Below, piece by piece: positions 1 to 13,154 of a DNA stretch of 64,000 bases. Position 1 is the first letter of the stretch, and each line of letters starts with the position of its first letter. A program made the position numbers and the translations under genes. The notes under the pieces were generated by a model. It had not been told where the DNA came from and did not search any database. It saw nothing but the letters and a program-made list of their open reading frames with translations. This DNA comes from Neofusicoccum parvum. Its lineage: Eukaryota > Ascomycota > Dothideomycetes > Botryosphaeriales > Botryosphaeriaceae. Location of the stretch: assembly GCA_020912385.1 (NCBI GenBank), contig CP087216.1:496001-560000 (forward strand). Reading direction: 5' to 3'.

Positions 1-1153
1 GCTTGCCGAGCACCCGAGCATTTCAAAACGCCTAGGACGAACGCAAAAGAACAATCACGGGATGTCTTAACACCCTTTCGCTATTGCAGCTACTTGAGCC
101 CTACAGCCCCCATCTAACCTCTCTACCTTCGACCGCTTCCCCACCTACCCACCCACCTCCCTCCCTCCCTCCCAGACGAACTCTCGCAAGCTCGTGATTC
201 TTTGCCAGGGATGCTTGCGGGTGGCAGTATTGCTCCACATCTCCCCTCCCCGATTCAATCGGACATGCCGGTCAATGACATGCCTCCCCGCCCCCATTCC
301 CTCAGGGACCATCATCGAGCCAATCGAAACCCCCGCCCGAATCCGAGTAGCAGCAGCGCTCGAGCGAACCCGGCCGCACCCGTGCCTTACCCGCCAAACC
401 CTCACGCAACTTCACAAGCCAAAAAAAAAAAAAACACGGCCACGAGAAAAAAAAAAGAACGGCGTGGTCCGACGAGCCAGCCGTGCTCGAAAAAAAAATC
501 ATTTCAGGAACAGGAAGTCAGACCCGCCGCGACGTCGCCACCCCCAATCGGCAGAGTTTCCCTACTCTCAACCACCCAGTACCCCAATTGACCAATCGCA
601 TTGCTCGTCGCGCCGGCCCATTTGAAAACCCCGAGTCTGGACGCTTCGAGTTGAGAATCCCAACCCGTTGTCCTTTCCCGCGCCACCGCTTTTTTTTTTG
701 TTTCGCCAGGAAGAAAGAAAAAACAAAACCAGAAAAAACGCCAAGGAAAGTCCAAAGCGAGGAAGACGTGCAGCAAGAAGGGTCCAAAGAGAAGACTCTC
801 GGTCTGGACTGCACCGTTGCGTGATCGGGGACGCGCATCGAAGCACGCATCGCGCAACACCAGCAGCAGCAGCAGCAGCAAGCAGGAAAGCGACGGCGGC
901 GGCAGCAGGGAGAGAGCAGCCGACCGTGGATGATCGCCGTTTCGAAAAATGCGCATCGCTAGGGAAGGAGGGAGCAGGGAAGAATTCCAGGTCCTTGGGT
1001 CGGTCGCGCCGCCCATCCTCGTCCGCAACCCCCCCTTCCGTAGATTAAGAGAAAATTAATTTTTAAGTGGGATCGGCGACAGGCAGGCCGGCCAGAATCC
1101 AAAGGGTCAGGAAAGGGTTCGGGGTATGGTGGCGCAGCAAGGTAGTACGCAAC
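1..1153. other. non-coding left edge, low-complexity
   Basis: I see no convincing gene here. The stretch has several A-runs (about 421-434, 449-459, 490-497), a T-run near 691-700 and a CAG trinucleotide run at about 861-880. Overlapping open frames on both strands are compositionally biased and match no family I know. It lies 3' of the PNKP gene and may include the promoter of a gene beyond the left edge. Confidence 0.5.
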
Positions 1154-3831
1154 TCAAATCCAGTACTGGCACCAGATCTTGCGCTCGTCTTCGCTGCCTT
1201 CAAACTGTCGGTGTAGAAAAAAAGGAAAATGTTAGTTGACGTGAAGCGTTTTAGTATTAAGGTACTATTGGGACAATGCTTATGCACCTTATTTCGCGAA
1301 TAAAGAAGCAATAAAGCTTCTGCAGGAATGAAATCAAAAACTCGACTGTGGCGAAGTGGAAAAGCCGAGTGTGGGGGGATAAGCATAAGGGATAAAGGCA
1401 AAAGGCAAAACCCAAAAATGACGGGGAAAAAGAAATCGTGGAAACACATACCGTGAAGTCAACCTTCGTAATGTCCTGGAATCCTTCCTTGAGCTGAGGC
1501 ACACGGTACCGAGACGCGAATGACGTGAAGGCCATCTTTGGTAAACCGGAGCGGGATTCGGGGTTCAACACCTGCACGCGACGTTTGTCAGCCATCGTAT
1601 TCGGACTCGCGCCTACGACAGGCCGATTGTTGGGCAAACCAGAGGGGAAGTATGATCGAAGAATGATAGGAGGACTGTGAGAGCAGGGATGTGACGATGT
1701 GGATCGCATAGCCGCTGTGAGGCGTTGGGAGCCTGGGAGCCTGACGCCGCAGGCTCCCAGGCTCCCAGGCTCCCATAGTCACAGGCGGGGAACCGGGATC
1801 GTGCTATCAACGGCAACGGCTGTGCAGAAAAAGCAACCGTCACACAAGAGACGCCTCACAAGGTGGTCTGACAACGGAATAGAAAGCGGAATGGTGTGGA
1901 CGTTGGGGAACAAGGGGAAGGGGGATGATCTTACACCTCCACTCAACGACCTCACGGCGTCGTTGTGCTCACACAGCTTCGCCGTCGCTGTGAACAGGAC
2001 GCATCGGATCGGCACGCTGTGCTTCTCTGCAAGTTTGATCCAGTGGGCACGTGTCTCGGGGTCTGCGTTGGTGTTGTCTGACAAGTGGGTGCGAAAGGTC
2101 AGTCCGCATTTTCTGTTGCATCTGCAGTCGTTTGCCGTCTTCCGTCCCCCCTTTTCCTCTTCTCGACAAAAATAGTCTCACATACCTATGGCCACGGGCA
2201 CGCTTTCTCCGAGGAAGTCAGCTGCGACTTTCAGGCACTTGTCACGCTGGTGGCGGAGAGCTGTCAGTCAACTGTACGTCTGTGCCGCAGTTGCATTTCG
2301 CAGTCACTGTCTGCAGAATGGGGTAGCACAGCACGTGCGGCCCCCATCAAGCTTATATGCGGCATACGTGGTGGAAGGCGGGCAATGGGGTCACAACAGC
2401 TCGTACCGTTTTCAGAATATCCTGGTTGATTCGCTCATAGCCCAGGGGTTTCAGGTGCTTCCAGTAGAATGTCGACTTGCCCGCGCCCGGGCTGCCGCAG
2501 AGGATCACGATGTCGACAGGATTCTTCTTTGAGAAGAGAAGCGGCACTAGATGCGCAGAAGGGTGAGACCTGCTGCTCTGCTTCACTTTTCACCAGAGCG
2601 CTGGGAAAAAGCAGGACGAAAACAAACGGGAAACGTACCGGCATCCGTTGCGGCTCCAGCTACCTCACCCAGGAACTTGGTTGGATCGAAATCTCGAACG
2701 AAGGGCTTCGGCCCCTCACCCAGGAAATACTCCTCGGGCGTGTGGAACGCAATGCCGACATTTGCGGCAAAGTCCCTATTGCCACCGTGGTCAGCCGGGG
2801 GGGCTCTGCCGCTGCAAATGCAAGGCCGTTTCTCGGGGTGTACAAACCTATCCGAACAGGAGAAGTCCTTGGTGGCGGTCGTGGATCCTGATCGGCCAGC
2901 CGCATCACCAACGAACATAGATTTCTCCAGATCGACGGTGCCAGGCGCATCGCCCAGGCCACGGTCATCTAGCAGCTGGCGCCACATGCCGGTGCGCGGC
3001 TTGCGGAATTCGTCCTTGGCGGTGGCTGCATAGATGCAGATGGGCAGGTCCAGCTGGGTCAGGATCGACGTTGCCTTAGCCTTGAAGTCGGACAGCCGCT
3101 TGAGGTCTGCCTTGGGGGCCTTGGAATTGTTGCTTTTCAGCGAGATACCGCTCTGATTGCTCACTATGGCGATAAGATAGCTGCATATTCGCAGTGATAA
3201 AAGCACATTAGCTTCGGTTCATGGTGTCACAAAGAGAGGGGTAAATGAAAGCCAGATGGAGCGTTCGTCAGCTGAGACCTCTTGCGCGCATACGTACCCT
3301 TCCCCGTGCAGCTTTTGCAGTGTCGCGGGCACACTTGCATGCCACCACTGCCAGTCCGACGAGTCGCGGGCGAACTTTTTCCCCGATGCGGTCTTGATGA
3401 GGGTCGAGTCCTGCAATGTACAGAGGCAAGGATTAATCTGACGCGCTCGTCCACGCAATGCTGCGCCGTCGAGCATGGCTGAAACAGATTCGCATTCGTA
3501 CATACAAAGTCAAAAATAGCAATCTTGCGAGGCTGGTCCGCCTCGGTGGCTGGCATTGCGTCGGCGGCTTCATGCTTTCCGACGAGGAGGCTGTCCTTGA
3601 CGACGCTCCACGATGTCTTTTCCGCAGGCTTCGGCTTCTGAGAAGATGGCTTGAAAAAGTCCGCCACGGCTTTGGCTGGGATGGGCATGTCAGTTGCCAG
3701 CCCATGGCCTCAGCCGTTCTAATTTTGGACGTACTGGTAGTGGTGGACTGTTGCCTGCGTTTCACTGGCGGCGGTGAGATGGACCGGTCTGCCGTATGCA
3801 CTCTCTTCAGAGAGGGCGCCTGATCGCTCAT
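1154..3831 (-). CDS. pnk1: polynucleotide kinase 3'-phosphatase (PNKP/Pnk1), 10 exons
   Basis: A bifunctional DNA-end repair enzyme of single- and double-strand break repair, removing 3'-phosphates and phosphorylating 5'-hydroxyls in the nucleus. Exons, 5' to 3' on the minus strand: 3831-3735, 3675-3506, 3410-3298, 3180-2848, 2775-2639, 2546-2407, 2246-2186, 2077-1935, 1571-1452, 1204-1154. They sum to 1365 nt (454 aa). The HAD phosphatase half has the nucleophile motif DFDSTLIKT (split by an intron), VSNQSG and FVGDAAGR. The kinase half has the Walker A motif GSPGAGKST, and the C-terminus ends FEGSEDERKIW..YW as in the family. There is no FHA domain, as is usual for fungal members. The start MSDQAPSLKR begins a basic, Ser-rich leader. 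Intron 5 (2638-2547) has alternative splice sites; I chose GTACGT with CTAG because it keeps the frame into LLFSKKNP. The family call is certain; small exon edges are less so. Confidence 0.93.
1727..1766. repeat. perfect 17-bp inverted repeat inside a PNKP intron
   Basis: Positions 1727-1743 are the exact reverse complement of 1750-1766, with a 6-nt loop between. The arms are themselves built of GGGAGCCT units. It sits in the 363-nt intron 1572-1934 and would form a very stable GC-rich hairpin in the pre-mRNA or in single-stranded DNA. Confidence 0.85.
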
Positions 3832-4757
3832 GTTCGCGGTCCGAGGGGCAGTGCAGTCGGTGCGGCTGAGGCAGCGGCTGTAGGAGCGAGCTGGTGATGG
3901 GGTTGAAAGAGCAGGTCCGACGTGCACCACGCGAAGTCGCGTCAGCACGTGCCTCGCGCCGCCTATTCCTCCTCGAAGCGGGTGGACATGAAGAGTGAAG
4001 GAGGGCCGTGCTGCATTCATTCGACGGTCGCTGATAATTGGCTTCGGCGTTTTGTGATGAGCTCGTGATGGTGCGGTGAATGCTGGAGCTGAAGGGTGGA
4101 AGCCGCGTCGCCGCGTCTGTTGTGAGGCTTGAGCTCCAGCTTGACCCGAAAACACGATGACGTAGATGCACGCATGGAAATTTAACACCATGCCTTACAG
4201 TAGATGCAATCAAGGAATTCGTTCAGTTATCTCTGACATATTTTCAAGTGGTCTGCGTTGCTGGATGAATGCTCAATTCCCCACTCAATAGTGCTTCTCG
4301 AGAGGAACGCGCGCCGACCATCGGCGGCAACATTTGTCTGAGTTGAGCTTTGAGACGGTTGTTTCCTGGGTATTCTATGGCATCTATTGCTAGACGGGCG
4401 GTCCACACGCCATCTCTGTTCACCTGAACCCTCACGTCTTCTTGACTGTCTCGCAAGTCTCAGCATCACTGAATAAATATCTGTTCGTCCTTGAAAGACA
4501 GCCGTATGCGACAACCCTTCGATCTCTTCCATTTCCGAATGTAGTGTCCGGGCCGCAGACTAGCTCCCGATGCTCTAATTGCCTACCTTTTCAGAAGTGG
4601 GATGACAATCCACATGTGCGTAGTGGCCAACCTTTCACTCAAAGGACGAATCTGCTCTCAGGCTCGTGGATTGAAATCCTGACAGCCTCGCAACGCACTT
4701 GGTTGCCGCTGCCTATCACTGTTTCCAAAGCAACTCCCACCAGGAGCCTTCACACTC
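3832..4757. other. intergenic between MED18 and PNKP
   Basis: About 0.9 kb between the 3' end of MED18 and the start of PNKP, both on the minus strand. It should hold the PNKP promoter. Short open frames here show no codon pattern or family motif. Confidence 0.5.
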
Positions 4758-5619
4758 TCAGCCTGGCCTGGCCTTGACTCGAGTATCCAGGGCCAATCTG
4801 TCCGCAGGCTCCAGGTCAAGGACGCCTTTCAGCGTGCCCTTCAGCGCAAGGAGCTCGTTCTGCGCCTTATCCCGTGTTTCGGGCTTATAATTGTCCTGGA
4901 TCTTGATTGACACTTGCACCACGTAAGCGCCGCTCTTGTCCAGCGGCTCAAGGTCACTGAAGGGCGGAAGGCTTGCAAGCGGGGAATCGCGCGGCTGTTC
5001 CGGTGTAGGCAGGCGGAGAATGCGGTGGACGAGGATGATCGCGTTCTTGGATACGAACTGGTAGCCTTCGTCAACGTACTCTGAGACGTAGCTAGAACAC
5101 GTCAGCAAGGTCGAAAGGAGGAAAAGGGAAGCAAGCACCGTACTTGTACATAGTCGCCTTCATGTGCGCGTGCGGATCACCAGCGACGATGTCGGTGGTT
5201 TGGACCCAGCGCATGTTGACGGGCCTCTGGCCGGGCTCTGGGATATCCTGGAAGTGGATTGTCCAGCCCTTGCGTTCAGCGTCGGGACTCGCTTTCTCTT
5301 TTCGGGCATGCTCTGCTGTCGACGCCGCACCGTCCGCCTGCGCAGAGCCAAAATCGGTCTCGTCTAGCTCCTTCACAATCTGCCAGTAGTGCATGTCCTT
5401 GGCCAGCTGTTCGCGCGACGTTGCGCGCTGGGTTGTCTGCACGTTCTGGCTGGCGCCGACAGCGTACTGGCGCTGCAGAGGGTCGCGCTGGGGTCGGTAT
5501 ACCACATGGCGCTCGATGATGCGCTGCGGCTGGGCGCCCGCAAGGCCAGCGAGGATGTTCAGGAGCTGGTCGTGGCGCGAATTCGGCAGCTGGCCGAACA
5601 GCAGTAGCTCGTGCGGCAT
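4758..5619 (-). CDS. med18: Mediator complex subunit 18 (Med18/Srb5)
   Basis: A head-module subunit of the RNA polymerase II Mediator complex; with Med20 it forms a movable jaw that contacts the polymerase and TBP. Two exons, 5619-5144 and 5091-4758, are separated by a 52-bp intron (donor GTACGG, branch GCTGAC, acceptor CTAG) and give 269 aa. The N-terminus MPHELLLFGQLPNSRHDQLL followed by LAGLAGAQPQRIIERH is the typical fungal Med18 opening. The middle DIPEPG..PVNMRW and the C-terminal YVSEYVDEGYQFV..NAIILVHRIL are also characteristic. The start is the first ATG of this frame and fits the family N-terminus. A nearly 770-bp shared promoter region separates it from the divergent KGD4 gene. Confidence 0.92.
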
Positions 5620-6384
5620 GGCGAGGTCGGCAGGCAGCTCGAGGAAGCGGTTTCTGCTTTGGCGTCACGGCGTGGGCGGGAGGAGCGGCGATCTGACGCG
5701 GTTGACGCCAGCGGGCTGGAGCGAGTCGCGGTGGGTGTGGGGAGGATGGTCCGACCGCGCGATAAGGCGCCGGGATGACACAAAAAATTCTGGGAAAAAT
5801 GGAAATAACGCCCGAGTTGCTTAGAAACTGATGGCGACATCGCGGCCGGCCGGTCGCGCAACAGGCTCCCCGCCGCGGCGCGCCAGATTCCTGGCCTAAC
5901 TCCGCCCACAGCGCCGGGCTCCGCTCGAACAATTGTCAGTCCACCTTTTTTTTCTCCGGCCGGCGGGCTCGCTTACGTTACCGCTCCAGGCAGCGCTTCC
6001 TGCGTCTCCGAGGCCGTCGCGGTTGGTCCGCCGCAGCTGCCCGCCCGCACCTCGCTCCCCGGTCGCCGAAAACCGCAGCCCATTCCGCCGCGTCGCGCCT
6101 GCCACGAGCAAGCATATATCGCACCATCGCTCCGTCTCCCCCCGCCGCATCCTCTCCTCCGTCTCTTCCTCCAGAGCTCCACCAACACGCCCCTCTCAGC
6201 CGAAGGCCTCTCCCACGGACCCACCCGCAATTAGTAGCTCCGGCCGTCTTTAGCCGATCTGCTCCGATAGTTCATCAACCGCGCGCGCGCACTTCCGACC
6301 TCGACTCTGCCACCTCTCTTTCCTGTCTTCACCACCGCGTTCTTCCACGACAACACAACCCGCCAGTCCCCTACCACAGCAGCC
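5620..6384. promoter_or_regulatory. divergent promoter region MED18/KGD4
   Basis: A gene-free 765-bp stretch between the divergent starts of MED18 and KGD4. The last 350 bp before the KGD4 ATG are CT-rich (many CTCC, TCTTCC and ACAACAC tracts), typical of fungal 5' untranslated regions. I cannot place a TATA box with confidence. Confidence 0.5.
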
Positions 6385-6832
6385 ATGTTCTTCGCTACCC
6401 GCCGCCTCCTCGCTCAGCGCCAGCCGCTGATTCGCTTCCTGGGCAAGCGCACTGCTCCGGCCCGTAAGTTCCCGCCGCATCACTTTCACATGCTCCTCGG
6501 AGGCAGCCATTTCGCCTTGTGACCACCGGCTAACCCACGTGCATGCAGACGTGGACCACACTCCCCACGCCCACCCGGCTGCGCCCTCCCAGTCTCTGCC
6601 CGACTCGTTCGCCAGCTACCGCCAGAAGGCCCAGCAGCACGGCCCTCTCAACAAGCGTGAATTCTCCAGCGGCGCCATTGGCAGCCAGCCCGGCGCCGCT
6701 CTCGGCTCTGTCCAGCCTGGCCAGGGCGAGGTCTTCGACCGCAACGAGCTCCCCTCCCGCTTCAGGCGCCTGCCATGGAGCCAGTCCGAGATCGAGGCCA
6801 TCGAGTCCGGCGGTGCCAGCCTTTTCGTTTGA
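6385..6832 (+). CDS. kgd4: alpha-ketoglutarate dehydrogenase subunit 4 (Kgd4/Ymr31, MRPS36-like), mitochondrial
   Basis: A small mitochondrial adaptor that tethers E3 (lipoamide dehydrogenase) to the 2-oxoglutarate dehydrogenase core; it was long annotated as ribosomal protein S36. Exons 6385-6463 and 6549-6832 (intron GTAAGT..GCAG, 85 bp) give 120 aa. The first ~25 residues (MFFATRRLLAQRQPLIRFLGKR) are an Arg-rich mitochondrial presequence containing the conserved IRFLGKR. The C-terminus LPSRFRRLPWSQSEIEAIES followed by GGA matches the family's LPARF(R)..P....E(I/L)E.I.SGGA end. The mid-region HPHAPS..LPDSFASYR is also typical. Confidence 0.9.
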
Positions 6833-9800
6833 ATGAAAAGGCACGCCAAAGCAAAAAATAACGACATCACAAAAATATCCTAACGACGATGATTATGGGC
6901 CGACAGTGTTATGAGAGCACAGAAGGCTTGACGTGGGGCTCTGACGAGCATCAGTGAGGGATTGCTGCCATGGGGAGGTCGCCGAAAGGCATTACGGCGC
7001 GTCGATTCGCGTCGGACGGAACCTGGAGGAAGGAACCGGATGGAAGGAACAGCAATTGTTACTGCTCGATGAAGACGGAGGTTACAGTCGCCTTGATACC
7101 CAGCCCTTCGTTGGTGTGAGCCCTGCAAGTAGATTCTTCAGATGTCATCAATATCACGTCAATTTACCCCCAAACCTCATACGCTCTCTCTTGCGACTCG
7201 AAGGCTTCTCGCGACGTGAGACGCTCTGCGCATCAGCGCTGTGAACGAGCAGGCCAGATACGCCAGATACGCCACAATCCTGCGGAGTGGGTGGTCCATG
7301 CCCGCGAAATGAGGGGAATCCGTGAGGTCAATGCGTTGCTTTCTCGACATCCTCAAGGCCGCCTTCTGCCAGTCGGCGGACGTACGGAGTATTTCGTTAT
7401 CACAAACGTGGAGCTCCACCTGCTATCACATGCCGACATCGCTCAGTAACGTGCATTTCAGAGTGAACTCCACAAGAAAAAGCCCATCTCATCTACCGTT
7501 CATGGTTCGCGAATACTTTCCTCGCTTTTTGCCCATCGCTTTCCCTTTAAATCCGTTCAGACAATCGCAATAAGGATGCATACATTCGCATGGAGTTAAG
7601 CGTCCATTCGGACGGATGTAGCGCGCTCCCGCCGCATGCCCGTCTCCGGATAAACGCCTCATCGGCTCGACGCTCACCTGATGCAACTCCATGTGAATCA
7701 AGCATTCGTGTTCCGTCGTCTCCGACACGCGTTTCCGACCCGATTACCCCATGGGGAAGCTACAATCCTCAGGCGATTGGCGGCAGCAGGCAGCCTTTTT
7801 CCTTTCCGGCATTGCCACCCGCCCGCGTTCTATTTTCCGATCCTCAGGCACGACGTCAACCGGAGGGTTGTCGTGGATTCTGAGTCCCAGCAGGAGAATG
7901 GGCACTCTTTACGGAACGCTTTAAGCGAAAGCCTCCTGCGGGCTTCAGAACTAGGGAAAAATGGTCCGACTTGGCAACTTGCCATGCTCTCTTCTCTCGC
8001 TCATTAACGACGACACTGCTCTAAATTGTCTAAGGGCTTTCTGACGGTAGATTAAGGCTCGCAGATCTGTGCATCTGGCTTCTCCGCTTCAATTTTGGCA
8101 ATCCAGGAAGACGTTACTTAGAATCGCCTCTGCCTGCGCACATCTTTTTCAAGTATCAGCCATTTCCAAAATCTCTGCAGCATTTCTTCACAATGGAGCT
8201 TTCCATCACTGACATAGATTACGCTTTCAGTGGTGGAACACCTCTCAAACAATACCTCCTTGCTATTCTGCTTAGAGTCTCAAAAAAGCGACACCCAAAA
8301 CAATGTTCCGGCTACTGATTTGCCTCAACGCGTCTCCGCATGTCTTCGCCATTGCGAGGAGAAACTCATTCAGATGCACGTGACTCCTCTTGAAAGCATC
8401 GTTGACGGCCTTTGATCATTCTGCCGAGCCAGCCTGCTTCAGCCCACTTCATAGTCACCAGGCCAAGCTTCTTCTCCGCTCCAACCGCTCTATAAAAGCT
8501 GGTCGGAGAAAAGCCCTCATGGTCCATTATCCACCCCACAAGTATTAAGCTTCAATATAACACTATCTTGCTTCTTATTTCCATCACGGATACCGGTTTC
8601 CACTTTGCCTCCGGGTGCAGGAATACAAATCCAAGCTTTCTTTCTGTGACCTGTCATCCCTTCACGCGGTCCTACTAAAATTGCTGACCTACAATACCTT
8701 AATATCTTTCAGTGACTCAGCAGTTTTGCATAAACATGCATCTCTCTATCATGGTCTCTGGTGCGTTTCTCGGCTCCTGCTTTACTTTCTGCACTCAGCA
8801 TACGGCCGCGCCGTGGCAGGCACATAGATACAAGCTCCGCACGGCAAAAGTGATGAAGGCGCCAATTGTACAGAGTCCCAACATCCTCGACTCCTCGACT
8901 CGCCCTCATCTGGGAAGAAAATGTACAGGAAAGCGCAAGCCGCCGTAGCTTTGAGTGCCAGTTTGTTGTATTTCTCGTTGCTGCTCACCATGTCACGAAC
9001 ATTCAAGAAGCCGTGAGAGGCTGTCCGGCACTCGGCGCAGGACAAAGCCACGGCTCTCCTCTCAAGACGTTGTAGCAACTAGGTTCCAGCGCATTCCAGA
9101 TTCTATTACCGAAATCTACTCGTAGAGATGCAGCATTTCATGAGATGCTACTTGCTGAGCTTCGTCTGTTCAATTACTCGGAGCTCGGTTTGAGCAGGTA
9201 CAGTCTTTCCAACGCATCCGGAAAAAGCCCCGCTACGCCCAGAATACTTGTTCGGAACTACAGATTCCGATGACTGTCGAAGTCTGTAGTCGATCGTTAT
9301 GAGAAGATAATGCGGGTATTACCTTTAGCTACTAATTCCAGGAACTTCAATACTGGAGCTGCTGTGTTGGGTGCGGTCACTCCTGTTCGGACATATGGAA
9401 CTTATCACCATCCAAAACCCAGTCGATAGTGACAAGTAGTTCCGACCGGCATCTTGTTCGTTGTGGAGTCAAAAGATGCTACTGCTTCGCATAACTTAGG
9501 CTATTGTGTTAATGGAACAAGAGGAAACGGATGCTCGATTCCGTTTTTGTGTTCAGCAAAATCTCAAGATACCATCATGATCAAGTTGGCATGTGATATT
9601 GCAAGTTCCTGCAATAGGGCAGCTGCTATTTGATCCACGGGCAGCTCCGGGTCTCGGGTCATCATTGAAGATGCCGGCTCCTTTTGGACAATGTAGGCTT
9701 CACAGCATTTTCCGTTATTGAAAGTGGCGGCGGAGTCCATAGAAATATTTAAATGAGGTGCTGTTGCATTGGTCTGTGGGAGTCGGAAAGTATACGGAAA

Positions 9801-11129
9801 AGTTGGATAGGAATTTTGAAAGGACCTTGTGCGTTCGTTTCATGCTAAATCGTGGTGAACAGAGTGGACGAGAAAATGGATGAAGGAGATTGCGAGTGGA
9901 GATGAGACCTGTGTAGGCGACTAGAGAGAGAGAGCTTCGTCTCAAGCTTCCACATCTGCCTGCGCTGCTAAATACCTTAGTAACATTAACAGCAGCCTGA
10001 GAGTGCGCAAACGCGGCGTTCCGTCTACAGATGATTTTTTTGGCATGGTCCGCCTGAACTCCAGTACAGCCAATGAGCTACTGCTACCACAAAGCTGGCC
10101 CGCCACCAGCTCGGAACGTTTTACCTGGAGGTACATTGCTCATGACTGTGAGCTCAGTTCCCGCAGGTATATAAGTTCACGACAACTCGCCTAAACATTG
10201 CAGGAAACACCCTATCCACTCCGCAGCAGAAAGTCCCTAAAGAGCCTCAGCAGTTCAGGAAAGCACTGCTGGCCTCCATTATCTGCATATAAAGACCATT
10301 TGCTAAGTGCCATCACGCCGTAATCGGTGATTCTTGACGCGGATCAGAGGCGGACGGGAAGCCGGAAAGTTTGGCCCCGCCAGGAGTCTTCTTGGTAACC
10401 GGTTTTGTCCAGAGGCACCCGTCTGGTGCGGCTGTCGTGGCGAATGGTTACGACTAAGAGAAGCCTTGAGAGTAGCGTGTTTGCCCCGAATGAGTGGCAC
10501 GAGAAGAAGGAACGGCATATGTGAACCGATTGCCTGCCAGCTGGTGGTTTGCGCGCAATGTGCGTGGTCGACGTGGTGGTTGAACTTAATTTCTGGTTGG
10601 CCAAAACTTTGATGGCTGATGCTCCACCTGTTTTTCTGGTGTAAGTACCGAGACAGTATGATTGCTTTGAAGCTCGACAAACACCTAACGGCGTGCGAAT
10701 CCCTGGATCTCAATGTGACAAAGGTCTGTACGTTCAAAGGAGAGGGGGTGAAATTTTGCGTAAAGCACACTTACAGCGCGTAGATCAAATTCAGTCATCG
10801 TGCTGGGAGCTGCACCCAAACATCAAGTCAGTGTAGAGGCGGGTGTATTTCAGTGTGGATATCATTGGCTGTATGAAGACAAAGATCGTAGCCAGACAGC
10901 TCGAGCGCCGGCTTTCAAAGACTTTTCTTGCCCTTCCACGAATAACGAAAGTTCTGACATGCTACAAGTGGGAATTCCGAAACCCAAGGTGTCCCCCAAA
11001 ACGCCGGAAATATTAGCCGAATCCAAACCGTAATCTAAACCATCCTAAAGTATGCCTGCGCAAAGCTTTTTCGTGGACATCCGTACTCCCCTGGCTATGT
11101 AGAAGTAGTAGTGTATATTGACATCGAAC
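6833..11129. other. gene-poor region, about 4.3 kb
   Basis: No open frame here has a convincing start, codon pattern and family match. The sequence is more AT-rich and mixed than the gene-bearing flanks. A faint possible gene relic lies at about 10303-10798 on the minus strand (see findings). No tRNA or clear repeat structure was seen. Possible contents are decayed transposons, lineage-specific non-coding RNA or long regulatory DNA; the sequence does not decide. Confidence 0.5.
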
Positions 11130-13154
<2,025 letters not shown>

